DNA from: an uncultured Candidatus Melainabacteria bacterium
Lineage (GTDB): Bacteria; Cyanobacteriota; Vampirovibrionia; Gastranaerophilales; Gastranaerophilaceae
Length of the DNA: 64,000 nucleotides
NCBI GenBank assembly: GCA_934700335.1
Contig: CAKUXM010000005.1
Span: 1-64,000 of the forward strand
Direction: 5' to 3'
Position numbers and translations under genes: made by a program. Positions 17,601 through 26,507 of the stretch are shown in pieces. The notes beneath the pieces were generated by a model. That model worked only from the letters and a program-made list of their open reading frames with translations, did not search any database and was not told where the DNA came from. Each line of letters starts with the position of its first letter. Position 1 is the first letter of the stretch.

Positions 17601-17800
17601 TCTCTAACAAGATTATGTTAGACTTAAAAATCGCTCCTTCTGGCAATCTTGTAACGTCTGATTTTGTCATTTCTAGTGGTTCTAAGCAAATTGATAACAT
17701 TGTGTTACAAAGTGTTAAAGATACTTTAAAATACGTAAGACCACCTTTAGGCGAAATTCAAGCTCCTAACACTAACTTTACACTTATCATTAATTTCTAA
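14672..17800 (+). CDS. Very large acidic membrane protein with TonB-like C-terminus and possible DUF1822-like N-terminus
   Basis: 1042 residues from ATG 14672, chosen because GGAAGGGA lies just upstream; a longer frame opens at 14558. Residues 1-~200 are folded-looking and resemble the cyanobacterial DUF1822 layout (IFIPKSHFELGI, LEKNMTGVEFLGCVNPDE); this match is tentative. Residues ~230-800 are extremely Asp/Glu-rich and probably disordered. One membrane helix follows (QLAVVLVVMMCACLYV, ~828-846), then a Pro/Ala-rich periplasmic linker (~865-935) and a TonB-C-like domain (LDLKIAPSGNLVTSDFVISS to the end). The predicted N-terminus is cytoplasmic and the C-terminus periplasmic. Ordinary TonB has only a short cytoplasmic part. 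A sigma-like gene follows 66 bases downstream. No exbBD genes are nearby. Confidence 0.75.
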   Translation: MGIFDKASLIELTQEDLQDAKTTAGLFQAELVKRRAFANVIAARSALKLLFSLNIEATNLYSMYSINKVLERLDIADVYAGSIRIDARLVDNASEIFIPKSHFELGITPDLYLILRLEKNMTGVEFLGCVNPDEMDKTRENKDYYFVDEDLLYNLKIFKNLVKNNQGKQDYVPTPEDIERASNLIVPLEDGDIFNADYEFLMKQLAFNQDLRKKTVEFENFEFVSRKVVTDETVYGDSVLGLVGSEKLYDRNEFSTDIDLEGLSNSTVDDFVEEFDESSVQIPEMNEFTGEVSLDDALNQMDESFELDNNEDESQDIIEMESSDDEHFKAENIDESDDNVDNLDSLIDEISDIKDYSQDSMEESIGVEPSDHMLGSEEQDFNQQFNEETFENENLMSFNNGDEEEEDLVPISVDDDEEQLQSLDFEDDFNEEPLNILEDENVENEPSDDLINQFDEENSYQLEAVNDNLPSNDEPEELIESLPELDEDEEDDDDIVVDPDTPINFDDNDDDFSGFDLPDIQAFSLDDDLDDSQIEESLEEENVEDGFVEDLSQDEDEPSTIELAQKEEDLEAKEVVPYEDETDIADLPTLKIFEENEETYKKKMYKAPKIDDIDMKNVNLDDFDDYETEDKEEEQKQSQELDKMMSDLDEILNSENITLDGVEDILTDEELNESLKNLEREEEEKKQKKQKEMEEALAVKEESYEEKTAPFTENFEEMEVSENSPTLNQNNEENNENNENESMSLDDFLNSSFNDMSTNQENSGMISEGQGIETIYQPENVDMSFNDDPERLLTDEAAMVDNSSNLYDEDNTSSLSQQGEKPKSRAPQLAVVLVVMMCACLYVNKDLIMENMNISFPNKAEEADVPEFDLNKLREPQPAPADSPIPDLPQPTDTPEVPAAPASTQEPAAPVVPQPNTQTPPAGAVPQNTSNKITKLSWEVPENVANNQKIRKYLQIAGRTLKLSLQSDLLVATELPFSNKIMLDLKIAPSGNLVTSDFVISSGSKQIDNIVLQSVKDTLKYVRPPLGEIQAPNTNFTLIINF

Positions 17801-17816
17801 TTAATTTCTTGGTTTG

Positions 17817-17825
17817 TGTTATGAT
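17817..17825 (+). promoter_or_regulatory. Extended -10 promoter element before the sigma-like gene
   Basis: TG-T-TATGAT at 17817-17825, 41 bases before the TTG start, with no good -35. It suggests that the sigma-like gene can be transcribed apart from the TonB-like giant. Confidence 0.45.
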
Positions 17826-17866
17826 ATTCTTGTGAGTATTTTGCTTATAGTTGAGAGTTTTTTAAG

Positions 17867-18439
17867 TTGGAATTATCACAAGAACATATCGAATTACTAG
17901 AGAAATATATCAAATCCGATAGAAAATTTGTCGGCAATGAGGACTTGTATGAAGATTTTTATGCAGAGGCTTCAAATCGTGCTGTGTCTCTTTTGGATTC
18001 TATAACCGATATTTCTGCTGTTGCTCCATACTTGAAAAAAGTCGTTTCAACTTCAATAATTACGGTTCTTAAAAATCAGGGCAGAGTGCGTCGAACTCAC
18101 GATAATTTTGTTCCAACTAACGAAATCTCGCTTGATGACAACTATCCGCAACAAGCTAAAACTTTTCAATCTACTCCTGTAACTTATGATTTTATTGACG
18201 TTTCTCCTAATCCAGAAGAAATCGCTGTTCAAAAAGATATTTTACAAAGAGTTTATGATGCAGTAATGTTCGCTCATAGCACAAACATTGCAAAGCAGTT
18301 TTTAGATTTATATGATTTAAGATATGTTCAAGGTAAAAAACAAGCTGAAATTGCTAAAATTTTAAATTTATCCCAATCAGAAGTCTCTAAGCGATTGTTT
18401 GAATTGATGGAGCAAGTTAAAATGGCGTTAGGTGTGTAG
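17867..18439 (+). CDS. Sigma-70-like RNA polymerase sigma factor
   Basis: 190 residues. The C-terminal ~50 residues are a clear sigma region 4 helix-turn-helix (FLDLYDLRYVQGKKQAEIAK, then ILNLSQSEVSKRLFELM). The N-terminal half resembles region 2 (DLYEDFYAEASNRAV ... APYLKKVVSTSIITVLK) but is divergent. The frame opens only after a stop at 17852, and TTG 17867 is the only sensible start. Its stop overlaps the Shine-Dalgarno of the next gene (TAGGTG), so it is translationally coupled to the zinc-ribbon ATPase. A sigma gene beside a DUF1822-type gene is, from memory, a recurring arrangement in cyanobacteria. No anti-sigma gene is recognised. Confidence 0.75.
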   Translation: MELSQEHIELLEKYIKSDRKFVGNEDLYEDFYAEASNRAVSLLDSITDISAVAPYLKKVVSTSIITVLKNQGRVRRTHDNFVPTNEISLDDNYPQQAKTFQSTPVTYDFIDVSPNPEEIAVQKDILQRVYDAVMFAHSTNIAKQFLDLYDLRYVQGKKQAEIAKILNLSQSEVSKRLFELMEQVKMALGV

Positions 18440-18449
18440 GTGATTTGAT

Positions 18450-21400
18450 ATGATTTGTCCGAAATGTAAAAAAGAAATACCTGCTAATACAATAACTTGT
18501 CCTCATTGTAATTCAAAAATTGGAACAATCTGTAAAAAGTGCAATACTTACAACTTCATTTATAATAAAGCTTGTATTGAATGTGGGACAGAACTCTTAA
18601 AATTTTGTCCAGAATGTAAGTCTGCAAACTTTCCAACTGCAAAGCAATGCAGAAAATGCGGTTATGATTTTTCGCAAAATCAACTTCAAAATGCGCCAAA
18701 AATCAAAAAACAAGTTTCTAACTCTCAGGATACTAAACTAATTCCACCAAAACAGTTTGTTGTTCCTCATTTAGAACAGAAACCTAAAAAGGTTGAGTTA
18801 CCAAAACAAATTAATCTAAACAAAAAACGTTCATTTGAACTTCCAGAAGTTGCAAAATCTAATGATGATTTGCTTTCTCCTGTTAAAAAGTTTATTGATG
18901 ACCAACGCAAACCTATTGCAAACACAAGACGAACTCTTGAAAGTCGTGCTGATAATAAAAATAAATTAAAACTCTCAACAAATAAAAATACTATCAGCCA
19001 TGATTTACAAAACCAAATTTCAGTTCTACAAAATCAGTTAACAGGTTTAAGAGATCAGCTTGATATGTTGCCATATCAGTTAGGTCAAGTTGGCGTAGAA
19101 CCTCTTGAAGAGGCTGAATTAAAAATTAAAAATGAAGAAAAACAAAAACAAGAAGCTCAAGAAGAAAGACTTAAAAAGCCAAGTTTTGTAAAACCAAAAC
19201 AACAAATTTCTTTGAAAGACAGACTTGAACAAAAATTTTCTGAGGACAGAAAGAAAAACTCTCGACAAAAATCAAAATTAAAGCTTAAAGGTATTTTACC
19301 TTTAAAGAAAAATCATTTACCAAACCGTCATAATACGGCAGTAAATGAGCAAACAACCACGACTCCATTCAAGAGTATTCCAGAAATTAAGATTACTCGT
19401 AAAGAGCAACCTCCAAAGAATGAGCCAAAAGTTGCTGATATTAATGTTAAATATGCGCCAAGTTTATTCACTCAACAAAGTGCTAAGAGCGTATTAATTA
19501 ACTTAGTTCTAAATACTGATGTTAAAATTATTGGCTTAAACGGTAAACGTGGTTTAGGTAAAAATATTGTTCTTAAAGCTACAATGAATGAATTGAAAGA
19601 CAATCAGCTTGTATGGTTGATTGGTAAAGGTGGTCCAACTACTCAAAATTCACCTTTTGGTTTGTTTCAAGATATGCTTTTAAGCTTCTTTAACTTACCA
19701 AACTTCTGCGTTGATATTGAACAATTGAAGAAAGAATCCTTCTCATTCTTTAGACAAGAATTTTCAACTCTTTCTGTTGCAGAAATTTCTGATTTGATGA
19801 ATTTCTTGTATCCGCAAAATGTTGATTATTACGAAAATATTTTCAAAAATAAAGTTAGAACTTTTAATTTATTAAAGAAAGTTTTTGAAGTTATATCTTC
19901 TCGTGTAAAAACAATTTTTGTTATCGATAATTTAGAATATGTTGATGCGACATCTTATGAATTCTTGAAATTACTTGTTTCTTCTGAATTCAACGTTAAT
20001 AACGCTAAATTCTTAGTTTTATTCAGTGATGATAAATCAATTAAAAACTATTTATATTCTAGTGATTTAAAAGATTCTGACTATACAGATATCTCATTAG
20101 TTCCATTCAATGACAGTCAAACAGATAACTTTATTGATAGTTACAACCCATTGTTTGCAACTGTTACTCAAACAATGAGAGAAACTATTCAAAGTGTTTC
20201 TGGCGGAAATCCTGCTCATATTGAGCAAATTCTAAATTTAATGCTTGATACAAGCAGAAATTATATCAATTTTACTCTTCCTGAAACATTTGAAGATGTT
20301 GTTAGAACACGTTTAACTATTTTGAAAAAAGAAAATAGTATGTGTTACGAAATTCTTATCGCTTGCGCAATTTTAGGTTTAAAATTCTATCCTGTACTTT
20401 TAAATCAATTGTTCAAAGTTGACGATAGAACATTTGTAGACTTATTCGGTAGTTTAATTAGATTAAACTACATAACTCCAGTCAATGAATTAGCTTATGA
20501 ATTCAAGAATGTAAGATTATGGAAAGCTATTATTGATATTGCAAAAAATGAAAGAGTATTCTTTAGCTTAAATAAAAAATTATTCGCAATATTATCAGAT
20601 TTCGCATTATCAACTCACACATTATTAGCTCAACTAGCACTAAATATTCACCAAAAATTACCAGCACTAAACATTTGGTCAGATGTTGTTAAATTATCTG
20701 CATACGTCGGTGATGTTAACATGTACATCAAGGCTCAGCAAATGTCTTTAGTTTTGGTTAAAAATATTCAAGGTACAAATAGCTCGCTTGTTATAAACAA
20801 TATTCACGAAAGACTTGGTAAAATTCTTTCGTATTCAAAACCAAAAGAAGCGGCTGATTATCTAAAAAAAGCGATAAAAACAGTTGTAAAACTTGATGAC
20901 CCACTAAAAATGTTTGAGTTAAACGCATATTTACTTGATTGTTATAACAAATTGCATAATTATCAAGGCATAATTGATTGCGTAAACTTTGCTGTGGACA
21001 ATGTTGATGAATCTCACGAACTTGAGATTGCAATGTTAAAATCAAGAAAATTATACGCTCTTTTAAGAGTTGGTAATTTTGGAGAACTTATCGAGACTAT
21101 TGATATTGAAGTTATGCCAATTTTAGAAAAATATCTTGATACTACAAAACCTCATGATATTGTTTCTATCAAAGATTTATTCTCAACTTGGTTAAATACC
21201 TATCTTATTTTAGCTGAAGCTCTATGCTTGCAAGGTGATAACAGAACATTCAGTATTGTCGAAACAATCTTTGAAATTTTATTGAAAAACAAAGTTTCAG
21301 ACAAATTGTATATTGCAAAACTTAAATTAATTCTTGCGATGGGCTACTCTCTAAGAGGAAATACAGAAGAATCAGAAAAAGTTATTACAGAAGTCTCTGA

Positions 21401-22136
21401 AACAACTTCTGACGATATTCTTGATGATTCTGCTATTATCAGAATGAATTTAATCCATGTACTAAATCTTATATTTAGCGGTAAGTTTGAAGGCTTGCAA
21501 GAAGATTTGTTTGACTTAGTAGCATTCGTAAACAATGTTGATGATAAGATTACTAAAAATATCTTGAAAGCGATATTGGGTAAAGTTTTAAAAGAAAATA
21601 AAAAATATAAAAAAGCGTTAGCAATTTATTCAGAAGAAATTTCTTTCTTTGCTGGTGAAAAGAATGCTTTAGGCGTTCTTCTATGTTGGTATTTAATTGC
21701 TGAGGTTACTCTAATTACAGAGGGTCCGAAAAAGTCTTTGGAATTTGCTCTAAAAGCTCTTGATATTGCGCAAAGTCCAAAAATTCAAAACTTCTATTTT
21801 ATCATTGCCTTGAATAAAGTTATTGCAAGAACATATCTTGTTTTAGGCGATTTAGATAGTGCAAGAATTTATATTGAAAGTGCAATTGGTATCGCACGTC
21901 AATTTGATATGCTAGATATGCTTTGTGAATTATATATGTTGTACGGTAGATATTTGCATGAAATGATTAGTACAAGTGAAAAGACAGCTCGTGATTACGC
22001 AGTAAGTTCATTTAGAATGTATGACAAAGCGTATAATTTAGCTCACAAACTTAATAATATAACTATCGCAAACACTGTGATTAAGGCTAATGCAGAGTTA
22101 AGACGTGATTGTCAAAATAAAGGTATTGAAATTTAG
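18450..22136 (+). CDS. Triple zinc-ribbon protein with degenerate STAND/AAA_16-like ATPase and TPR-like C-terminus
   Basis: 1228 residues. The N-terminus has six CxxC motifs (C3/6, C17/20, C28/31, C42/45, C53/56, C67/70), i.e. three zinc ribbons. A Lys/Gln-rich linker with a coiled coil follows (~170-330). The ATPase-like domain has Walker A GLNGKRGLGKN (~360; the usual Ser/Thr after Lys is Asn) and a Walker B-like IFVIDNLEYVD (~490). The rest is helical and TPR-like, as in MalT/STAND regulators or cyclase-associated ATPases, but without an HTH or cyclase domain. It may be a signalling scaffold with weak or no ATP hydrolysis (inference). Convergent with the kinase gene: stops overlap by 4 bases. 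Confidence 0.75.
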   Translation: MICPKCKKEIPANTITCPHCNSKIGTICKKCNTYNFIYNKACIECGTELLKFCPECKSANFPTAKQCRKCGYDFSQNQLQNAPKIKKQVSNSQDTKLIPPKQFVVPHLEQKPKKVELPKQINLNKKRSFELPEVAKSNDDLLSPVKKFIDDQRKPIANTRRTLESRADNKNKLKLSTNKNTISHDLQNQISVLQNQLTGLRDQLDMLPYQLGQVGVEPLEEAELKIKNEEKQKQEAQEERLKKPSFVKPKQQISLKDRLEQKFSEDRKKNSRQKSKLKLKGILPLKKNHLPNRHNTAVNEQTTTTPFKSIPEIKITRKEQPPKNEPKVADINVKYAPSLFTQQSAKSVLINLVLNTDVKIIGLNGKRGLGKNIVLKATMNELKDNQLVWLIGKGGPTTQNSPFGLFQDMLLSFFNLPNFCVDIEQLKKESFSFFRQEFSTLSVAEISDLMNFLYPQNVDYYENIFKNKVRTFNLLKKVFEVISSRVKTIFVIDNLEYVDATSYEFLKLLVSSEFNVNNAKFLVLFSDDKSIKNYLYSSDLKDSDYTDISLVPFNDSQTDNFIDSYNPLFATVTQTMRETIQSVSGGNPAHIEQILNLMLDTSRNYINFTLPETFEDVVRTRLTILKKENSMCYEILIACAILGLKFYPVLLNQLFKVDDRTFVDLFGSLIRLNYITPVNELAYEFKNVRLWKAIIDIAKNERVFFSLNKKLFAILSDFALSTHTLLAQLALNIHQKLPALNIWSDVVKLSAYVGDVNMYIKAQQMSLVLVKNIQGTNSSLVINNIHERLGKILSYSKPKEAADYLKKAIKTVVKLDDPLKMFELNAYLLDCYNKLHNYQGIIDCVNFAVDNVDESHELEIAMLKSRKLYALLRVGNFGELIETIDIEVMPILEKYLDTTKPHDIVSIKDLFSTWLNTYLILAEALCLQGDNRTFSIVETIFEILLKNKVSDKLYIAKLKLILAMGYSLRGNTEESEKVITEVSETTSDDILDDSAIIRMNLIHVLNLIFSGKFEGLQEDLFDLVAFVNNVDDKITKNILKAILGKVLKENKKYKKALAIYSEEISFFAGEKNALGVLLCWYLIAEVTLITEGPKKSLEFALKALDIAQSPKIQNFYFIIALNKVIARTYLVLGDLDSARIYIESAIGIARQFDMLDMLCELYMLYGRYLHEMISTSEKTARDYAVSSFRMYDKAYNLAHKLNNITIANTVIKANAELRRDCQNKGIEI

Positions 22137-23263
22137 TCGATTGGTAAAGTAATTATAAATGTAGCGCCTTTGTTTAATTCGCTTTCAACTTCAATTTTGC
22201 CGTTGTGTAATTTTACAAACTCTTTTGAAATCGTAAGTCCAAGCCCTGTTGAACTTTCATTTTTTGTGCTGTAATCATTGATTTGCGTAAACTTATTGAA
22301 AATTTTCTTTTGATTTTTCTTTTCAATTCCAATTCCGTTATCAATAACTTTAATTACGACTTTTGAGTCAATTTTTTGAACAATTATTTTAATCTTATTT
22401 TTAGTAAATTTCAATGCGTTACTTAGCAAATTAAATAATACTTGTTTAATTTTTTGATAATCAGCATTAATCTCAAATTCTTCAATATTTTTAATTAGTT
22501 TGATATTCTTCTTTTCAAACAACGGATACAATAATGTCGTAACTTCGTTAATTACCATACTAATGTCAAAAGTTTGTTTTACAAGTTGAGTTGAAGAGTT
22601 TTCAAGCTTTGAAATATCAAGAATTTCATTTATCATTCCTAAAAGATTAATTGAAGATGCTTGAATATCTTTGACATAGCCGGTTTGTTTTTCATTCAAT
22701 TCTCCAATTCTTTTGTTCTGTAATAAATCAGAAAATCCGATAATTGCGTTTAATGGTGTTCTCAATTCATGCGAAACATTTGCTATAAAATCTGTTTTAA
22801 TTTTTTCTGCGGTTTTGGATTTAGTTATTGCTTCTGATAGAGTCTTTAACTGTGTTTTAAAAACTTCTGACAATTCCTCGTCTTTTATTTTATAACTAAT
22901 GATTTTTGTGAAAGCGTTAAGAATATTTTTTGAGTTTTCATCAAATTCTCCATCTTCAAAAACTGCAATACCATAAATAATAGTTTTAACTTTTAAATAT
23001 GTAATATAATGACGTTTTTTAGAGATTTCCTCCGAATGTTCAATACAACCTTTATACAAGCCTTTTGATAATTTATCAGAAATATATTTTGAACGTCTTG
23101 TTGGATAAATGCCCGTTAATTCATTTGGAGATATTGTGTAAATTCTTACTTTCTCAAAATTTACAACCTTTTTAATTCTATCAAAAGTGTCCTCTGATAG
23201 AATTTTATCGATGTCAAAAAGTTCAGTGTATGTATCTAAGATATTGCTTAAATCCTTAGGCAT
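22133..23263 (-). CDS. Cytoplasmic sensor histidine kinase
   Basis: 376 residues. HisKA with H-box NVSHELRTPLNAIIGF (His ~167), N-box LFNLLSNALKFTKN, G1 box DNGIGIEKKN and G2 box TGLGLTISKEF are all intact, so it should be active. Residues 1-~150 are probably a divergent GAF-type sensor; there is no membrane helix. No response regulator gene is nearby, so it is an orphan kinase. Its start overlaps the end of hpt by 8 bases, placing it last in the operon 22133-29109. Confidence 0.9.
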   Translation of the reverse strand: MPKDLSNILDTYTELFDIDKILSEDTFDRIKKVVNFEKVRIYTISPNELTGIYPTRRSKYISDKLSKGLYKGCIEHSEEISKKRHYITYLKVKTIIYGIAVFEDGEFDENSKNILNAFTKIISYKIKDEELSEVFKTQLKTLSEAITKSKTAEKIKTDFIANVSHELRTPLNAIIGFSDLLQNKRIGELNEKQTGYVKDIQASSINLLGMINEILDISKLENSSTQLVKQTFDISMVINEVTTLLYPLFEKKNIKLIKNIEEFEINADYQKIKQVLFNLLSNALKFTKNKIKIIVQKIDSKVVIKVIDNGIGIEKKNQKKIFNKFTQINDYSTKNESSTGLGLTISKEFVKLHNGKIEVESELNKGATFIITLPID

Positions 23264-23795
23264 TTTCTACATATCCGATATATGGAAGATTTCTGTAAAA
23301 GCCCATATAATCTAGACCATAACCCACAACGAACTTATTATCAATTACAAATCCGTGATAATCAGCATCAACATCTGTTTGTCTTGAAATCTTTTTATCT
23401 AACAATGAGCAAAATTTTGTAGATCTTGTTTTGAAGTTTAAATCAATAAAATCTAGTAAGAATTTAGCTGTCAAACCTGTATCAATAATATCTTCAACGA
23501 TTAAAACATTTTTATCGTTTAAATCTGGTAGTGAAATATCAACTGCATTAACTTTGCCAGTTGATTTGAAACCGTGTCCATAACTTGAAAGTCTGATGAA
23601 TTCCATACATACGGGCATTGTTAAATGTTTTGATAAATCAATTGCGAAAAATACAGAACCTTTTAAAACGGCAATAAGATATACTTCTTCGCCATTATAA
23701 AATTTGTTCAATTCTTCTGCAATTTCTTTTATTCTTTTTTGAAGTTCTTCTTCTGTATATAAAGTTTTTAAGTCTTTAACTTGTAAATCCAACAT
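23256..23795 (-). CDS. hpt: Hypoxanthine phosphoribosyltransferase
   Basis: About 179 residues. It salvages hypoxanthine and guanine with PRPP to IMP and GMP. The PRPP motif VLIVEDIIDTGLT, the N-terminal LIAVLKGSVFFAIDL and the late DFVVGYGLDY-like segment (FVVGYGLDYMGFYRN) are present. Two adjacent ATGs (23798 and 23795) are possible; GAGG spacing favours 23795. The start lies inside tilS. A tilS-hpt pair is a common bacterial arrangement. Confidence 0.93.
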   Translation of the reverse strand: MLDLQVKDLKTLYTEEELQKRIKEIAEELNKFYNGEEVYLIAVLKGSVFFAIDLSKHLTMPVCMEFIRLSSYGHGFKSTGKVNAVDISLPDLNDKNVLIVEDIIDTGLTAKFLLDFIDLNFKTRSTKFCSLLDKKISRQTDVDADYHGFVIDNKFVVGYGLDYMGFYRNLPYIGYVENA

Positions 23796-25134
23796 CATGT
23801 TCCTCGCTTTTTTCTAATGATATCACATAATTTGGTTTTGATACAACTTTAAATTTTTCATTCAAACCATATTTCGGTGCCCACAAAATTTCAGAGCCTT
23901 TGCATAAGAATAATAATCCGTTTCTTTCGTGTTCTTTAATCTTTTTTGTGTTTAAGTATTTTTTTAGTTTTTGTGTACCTTTCAAACCAAGAGGTTGTAT
24001 AAAATCGCCTTCTTGTCTGCTTCTAAGTGTAAAATTTATTGGCTCTTTTATTTCAACATAAGCTATCCCTTTTTCGTCTTTTGGAAAAGTCTTAGGTTTT
24101 TCGCCATTATATTTTTCAATTTTAAAAACATAATCAGAATATCTGTATGTGCCTTCTTTAGTAATATTAACAACAAGGTCAGATTTTTCTGTTTTTGAAA
24201 TCGTTTCAATATATTTTTTTGAAACCAAAAGCCATAAATCGTTTGTTAGTGAATATTTTATACCACTAGCCTTATCAGAATTTTCATTTATAAATTCTAA
24301 AATTTCATTAATTTTCTTAGAACAATAATCAATATCATTTTCTAGAAAAATATCTAAAATAATTCTTTTTTTTATTTCATTAGACAGCCCTAAAAAGTAT
24401 TCTGTTGAGATTTTGTTATCTTCAAGTATATTTTGTTTAGTCTTATTTAAAACCTCTTCAATAATGCGTTCATTCTCTTCTGCAATGATAGAAAGATTGT
24501 TTATTGCATCAATAAATTTCGGATTAATTTTTTCAAATTTTGGTAAGATTTCGTTCCTAATATAGTTTCTGTTAAAGTCGTTATCAAAATTTGTATTATC
24601 TGTTACGTATTTTAATCCATTAGTTGTGCAATATTCTTCAATTTCTTTTCTTGAAATATTAATCAACGGTCTTAAAATATAATCTCTTTTTTCTTTAATT
24701 GAAACTAAACCTCTGATGCCTGTACCTTTAATCATGCGATAGACAAGAGTTTCAACTCTATCATTTTTGTTATGCGCAAGCAAAAGCACCTCTGCGTTTG
24801 TTTTATTTTTGCAATTTTCAAAGAATTTATATCTCAATTCTCTTGCATTTGTTTCGGTTTGTTTTTCGTCTTTTGAAAGGATATCTGTTAAGATTTCAAC
24901 ATTCCTTTCTTTTGCAAAATTTATGCAAAATTCCATGTCAGATTTTGAATGTTCACCTCTCCAATTATGATTTAGATGGCAAAAGACTAGTTTAAAACCA
25001 AATTCCAGAGACAATTTATAAGCAATGTCGCTCAAGCATACAGAATCAGCACCGCCAGAAAGTCCAACAAGTATTGTTTTATCTTTGTTTAATAAGCTAT
25101 ATTTATCTAGTAAATTTTCTACGAATTTTAGCAT
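23776..25134 (-). CDS. tilS: tRNA(Ile)-lysidine synthase
   Basis: 452 residues. It converts C34 of the tRNA-Ile2 anticodon to lysidine using ATP and lysine, which is essential for AUA decoding. The PP-loop VGLSGGADSVCLSDI (~23-37) and the N-terminal motif HLNHNWRGEHSKSDMEF are clear; the C-terminal TilS domain (LRSRQEGDFIQPLGLKGTQKLKKYL) is also present. It overlaps hpt by about 20 bases, and its first base is shared with the stop of the upstream Clp_N repeat gene. Confidence 0.95.
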   Translation of the reverse strand: MLKFVENLLDKYSLLNKDKTILVGLSGGADSVCLSDIAYKLSLEFGFKLVFCHLNHNWRGEHSKSDMEFCINFAKERNVEILTDILSKDEKQTETNARELRYKFFENCKNKTNAEVLLLAHNKNDRVETLVYRMIKGTGIRGLVSIKEKRDYILRPLINISRKEIEEYCTTNGLKYVTDNTNFDNDFNRNYIRNEILPKFEKINPKFIDAINNLSIIAEENERIIEEVLNKTKQNILEDNKISTEYFLGLSNEIKKRIILDIFLENDIDYCSKKINEILEFINENSDKASGIKYSLTNDLWLLVSKKYIETISKTEKSDLVVNITKEGTYRYSDYVFKIEKYNGEKPKTFPKDEKGIAYVEIKEPINFTLRSRQEGDFIQPLGLKGTQKLKKYLNTKKIKEHERNGLLFLCKGSEILWAPKYGLNEKFKVVSKPNYVISLEKSEEHDVGFTS

Positions 25135-26504
25135 TATTCTCGTGTTTGTTTATTCAATTCGTTAATAATACCTTGTTTAATTTCAACAGCATCAACACCA
25201 AGATGTTCAAGAGTCTTCATTGCAACAGAATCCGGCACATTTGTTATTGCTTGCAAGATGTGGTGTGCTTCAATACGTTTTTTGTTTTCTTTCTTTGCTG
25301 CTGTCCAAGCTAGTTCAAGAATTTTCTTAGCATTATTTGTAAATGTTACTTCACTATCAGTGTAATCGTTGCCGAAACCAACAAAGTTTTCGATAGTTAA
25401 TCTAACATCTTTGATAGTGATTTCAAGTTCGGTAAGTACTTGTGCTGCAATGTTTGAACCCTCGCCAAGTATACCAACTAAGAACATTTCTGTACCAACA
25501 ACATTTTTACCAAGTCTATGCGCTTCTTGTTTTGCAAGGTTCATAATTGCTAAGCTTTCGCTCATTGAATGTTCTATTGGTTTAAGAATGTCTTCTTTTA
25601 ATTTTGAATCATTAACGTTTAAATTTTTAAATATGTCGTAAGCAATACCTTTTTTAACCTTCAACATACCAAGAATAACGTGTTCAGGTGTAACTTCAGA
25701 AGAACCTAATTCTTTAGCAATTTGAAGAGCTGATGACATAATAACAAATGCGTTTGGCGTGAATACGATTTGATGACCTTCAAATTCTGATTGTCTTGAA
25801 GAAACTTCTTTCAAGCTTTCTTCAAATTTTTCATATGAAACCCCGTTTGAATTAAGTGCTTTAGCAAGCTCAGAGTCTTTATCTTCTAAAATGGCTGAAA
25901 TTATTTGATCTGTTCCTAAAATTTCGTAATTAGAGGCGTTTAGTTTTGAAACGGCTCTCTCAAAGATTTTTGATGCAGTATCACCATCAAAAAGTCTTTC
26001 AGCTGTTCTGTATTTTTCTTCTTCGGCAGTTAATTCAAACTTTTCAGGGTGTTCAAGCTTTTTGATTTTCTTTTGAACCAAACGTTTCAACAAATCTTGT
26101 GCTTGAACTGTATTAAATTTGAATTTTTCTAAAATTCTACAGATATATGAATTTTTATTTTCTAATGCCGCTAAGAAAATATGTTCATACAAAACAAGTT
26201 CATTATTAGAACGAGTTGCAATATCCATTGCGTATTTTAATAAATTCTTTGATGATTCGCTAAACTGAGGATTAGCTTTTGCATTTACCTGTTTTTCAAA
26301 GCGTAGTTTTTCTTCTGTTGCTTTGTGAAATTTGTCATAATCAATGTTATACATTTTGAAGATTTTCAACGAAATTCCTCTAGCCTCTTTAATAATAGCT
26401 AGAAAGATGTGTTCAGGTTGAATTAAAGAATGGTTCATTTCCTTTGCTTCAACTTGAGCTTGTGTTACTACGTTTATTGCCTTTTCGGTAAATTTTTCAA
26501 ACAA
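25134..26504 (-). CDS. ATPase-less protein made of tandem Clp_N domains
   Basis: 456 residues consisting only of Clp R-domain (Clp_N) repeats, about three units (~1-150, ~175-320, ~325-456). The first begins MFEKFTEKAINVVTQAQVEA as ClpC does, and the third (GKNVVGTEMFLVGILGEGSN) is very close to the ClpC N-domain. No Walker motifs or AAA modules follow. Clp_N domains bind adaptors and substrates for ClpC/ClpA, so a protein built only of them could act as an adaptor, a decoy or a ClpP-associated factor like plant ClpT (inference). It sits in one operon with a protein carrying only the ClpX zinc domain. Confidence 0.85.
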   Translation of the reverse strand: MFEKFTEKAINVVTQAQVEAKEMNHSLIQPEHIFLAIIKEARGISLKIFKMYNIDYDKFHKATEEKLRFEKQVNAKANPQFSESSKNLLKYAMDIATRSNNELVLYEHIFLAALENKNSYICRILEKFKFNTVQAQDLLKRLVQKKIKKLEHPEKFELTAEEEKYRTAERLFDGDTASKIFERAVSKLNASNYEILGTDQIISAILEDKDSELAKALNSNGVSYEKFEESLKEVSSRQSEFEGHQIVFTPNAFVIMSSALQIAKELGSSEVTPEHVILGMLKVKKGIAYDIFKNLNVNDSKLKEDILKPIEHSMSESLAIMNLAKQEAHRLGKNVVGTEMFLVGILGEGSNIAAQVLTELEITIKDVRLTIENFVGFGNDYTDSEVTFTNNAKKILELAWTAAKKENKKRIEAHHILQAITNVPDSVAMKTLEHLGVDAVEIKQGIINELNKQTRE

Positions 26505-26507
26505 TTT

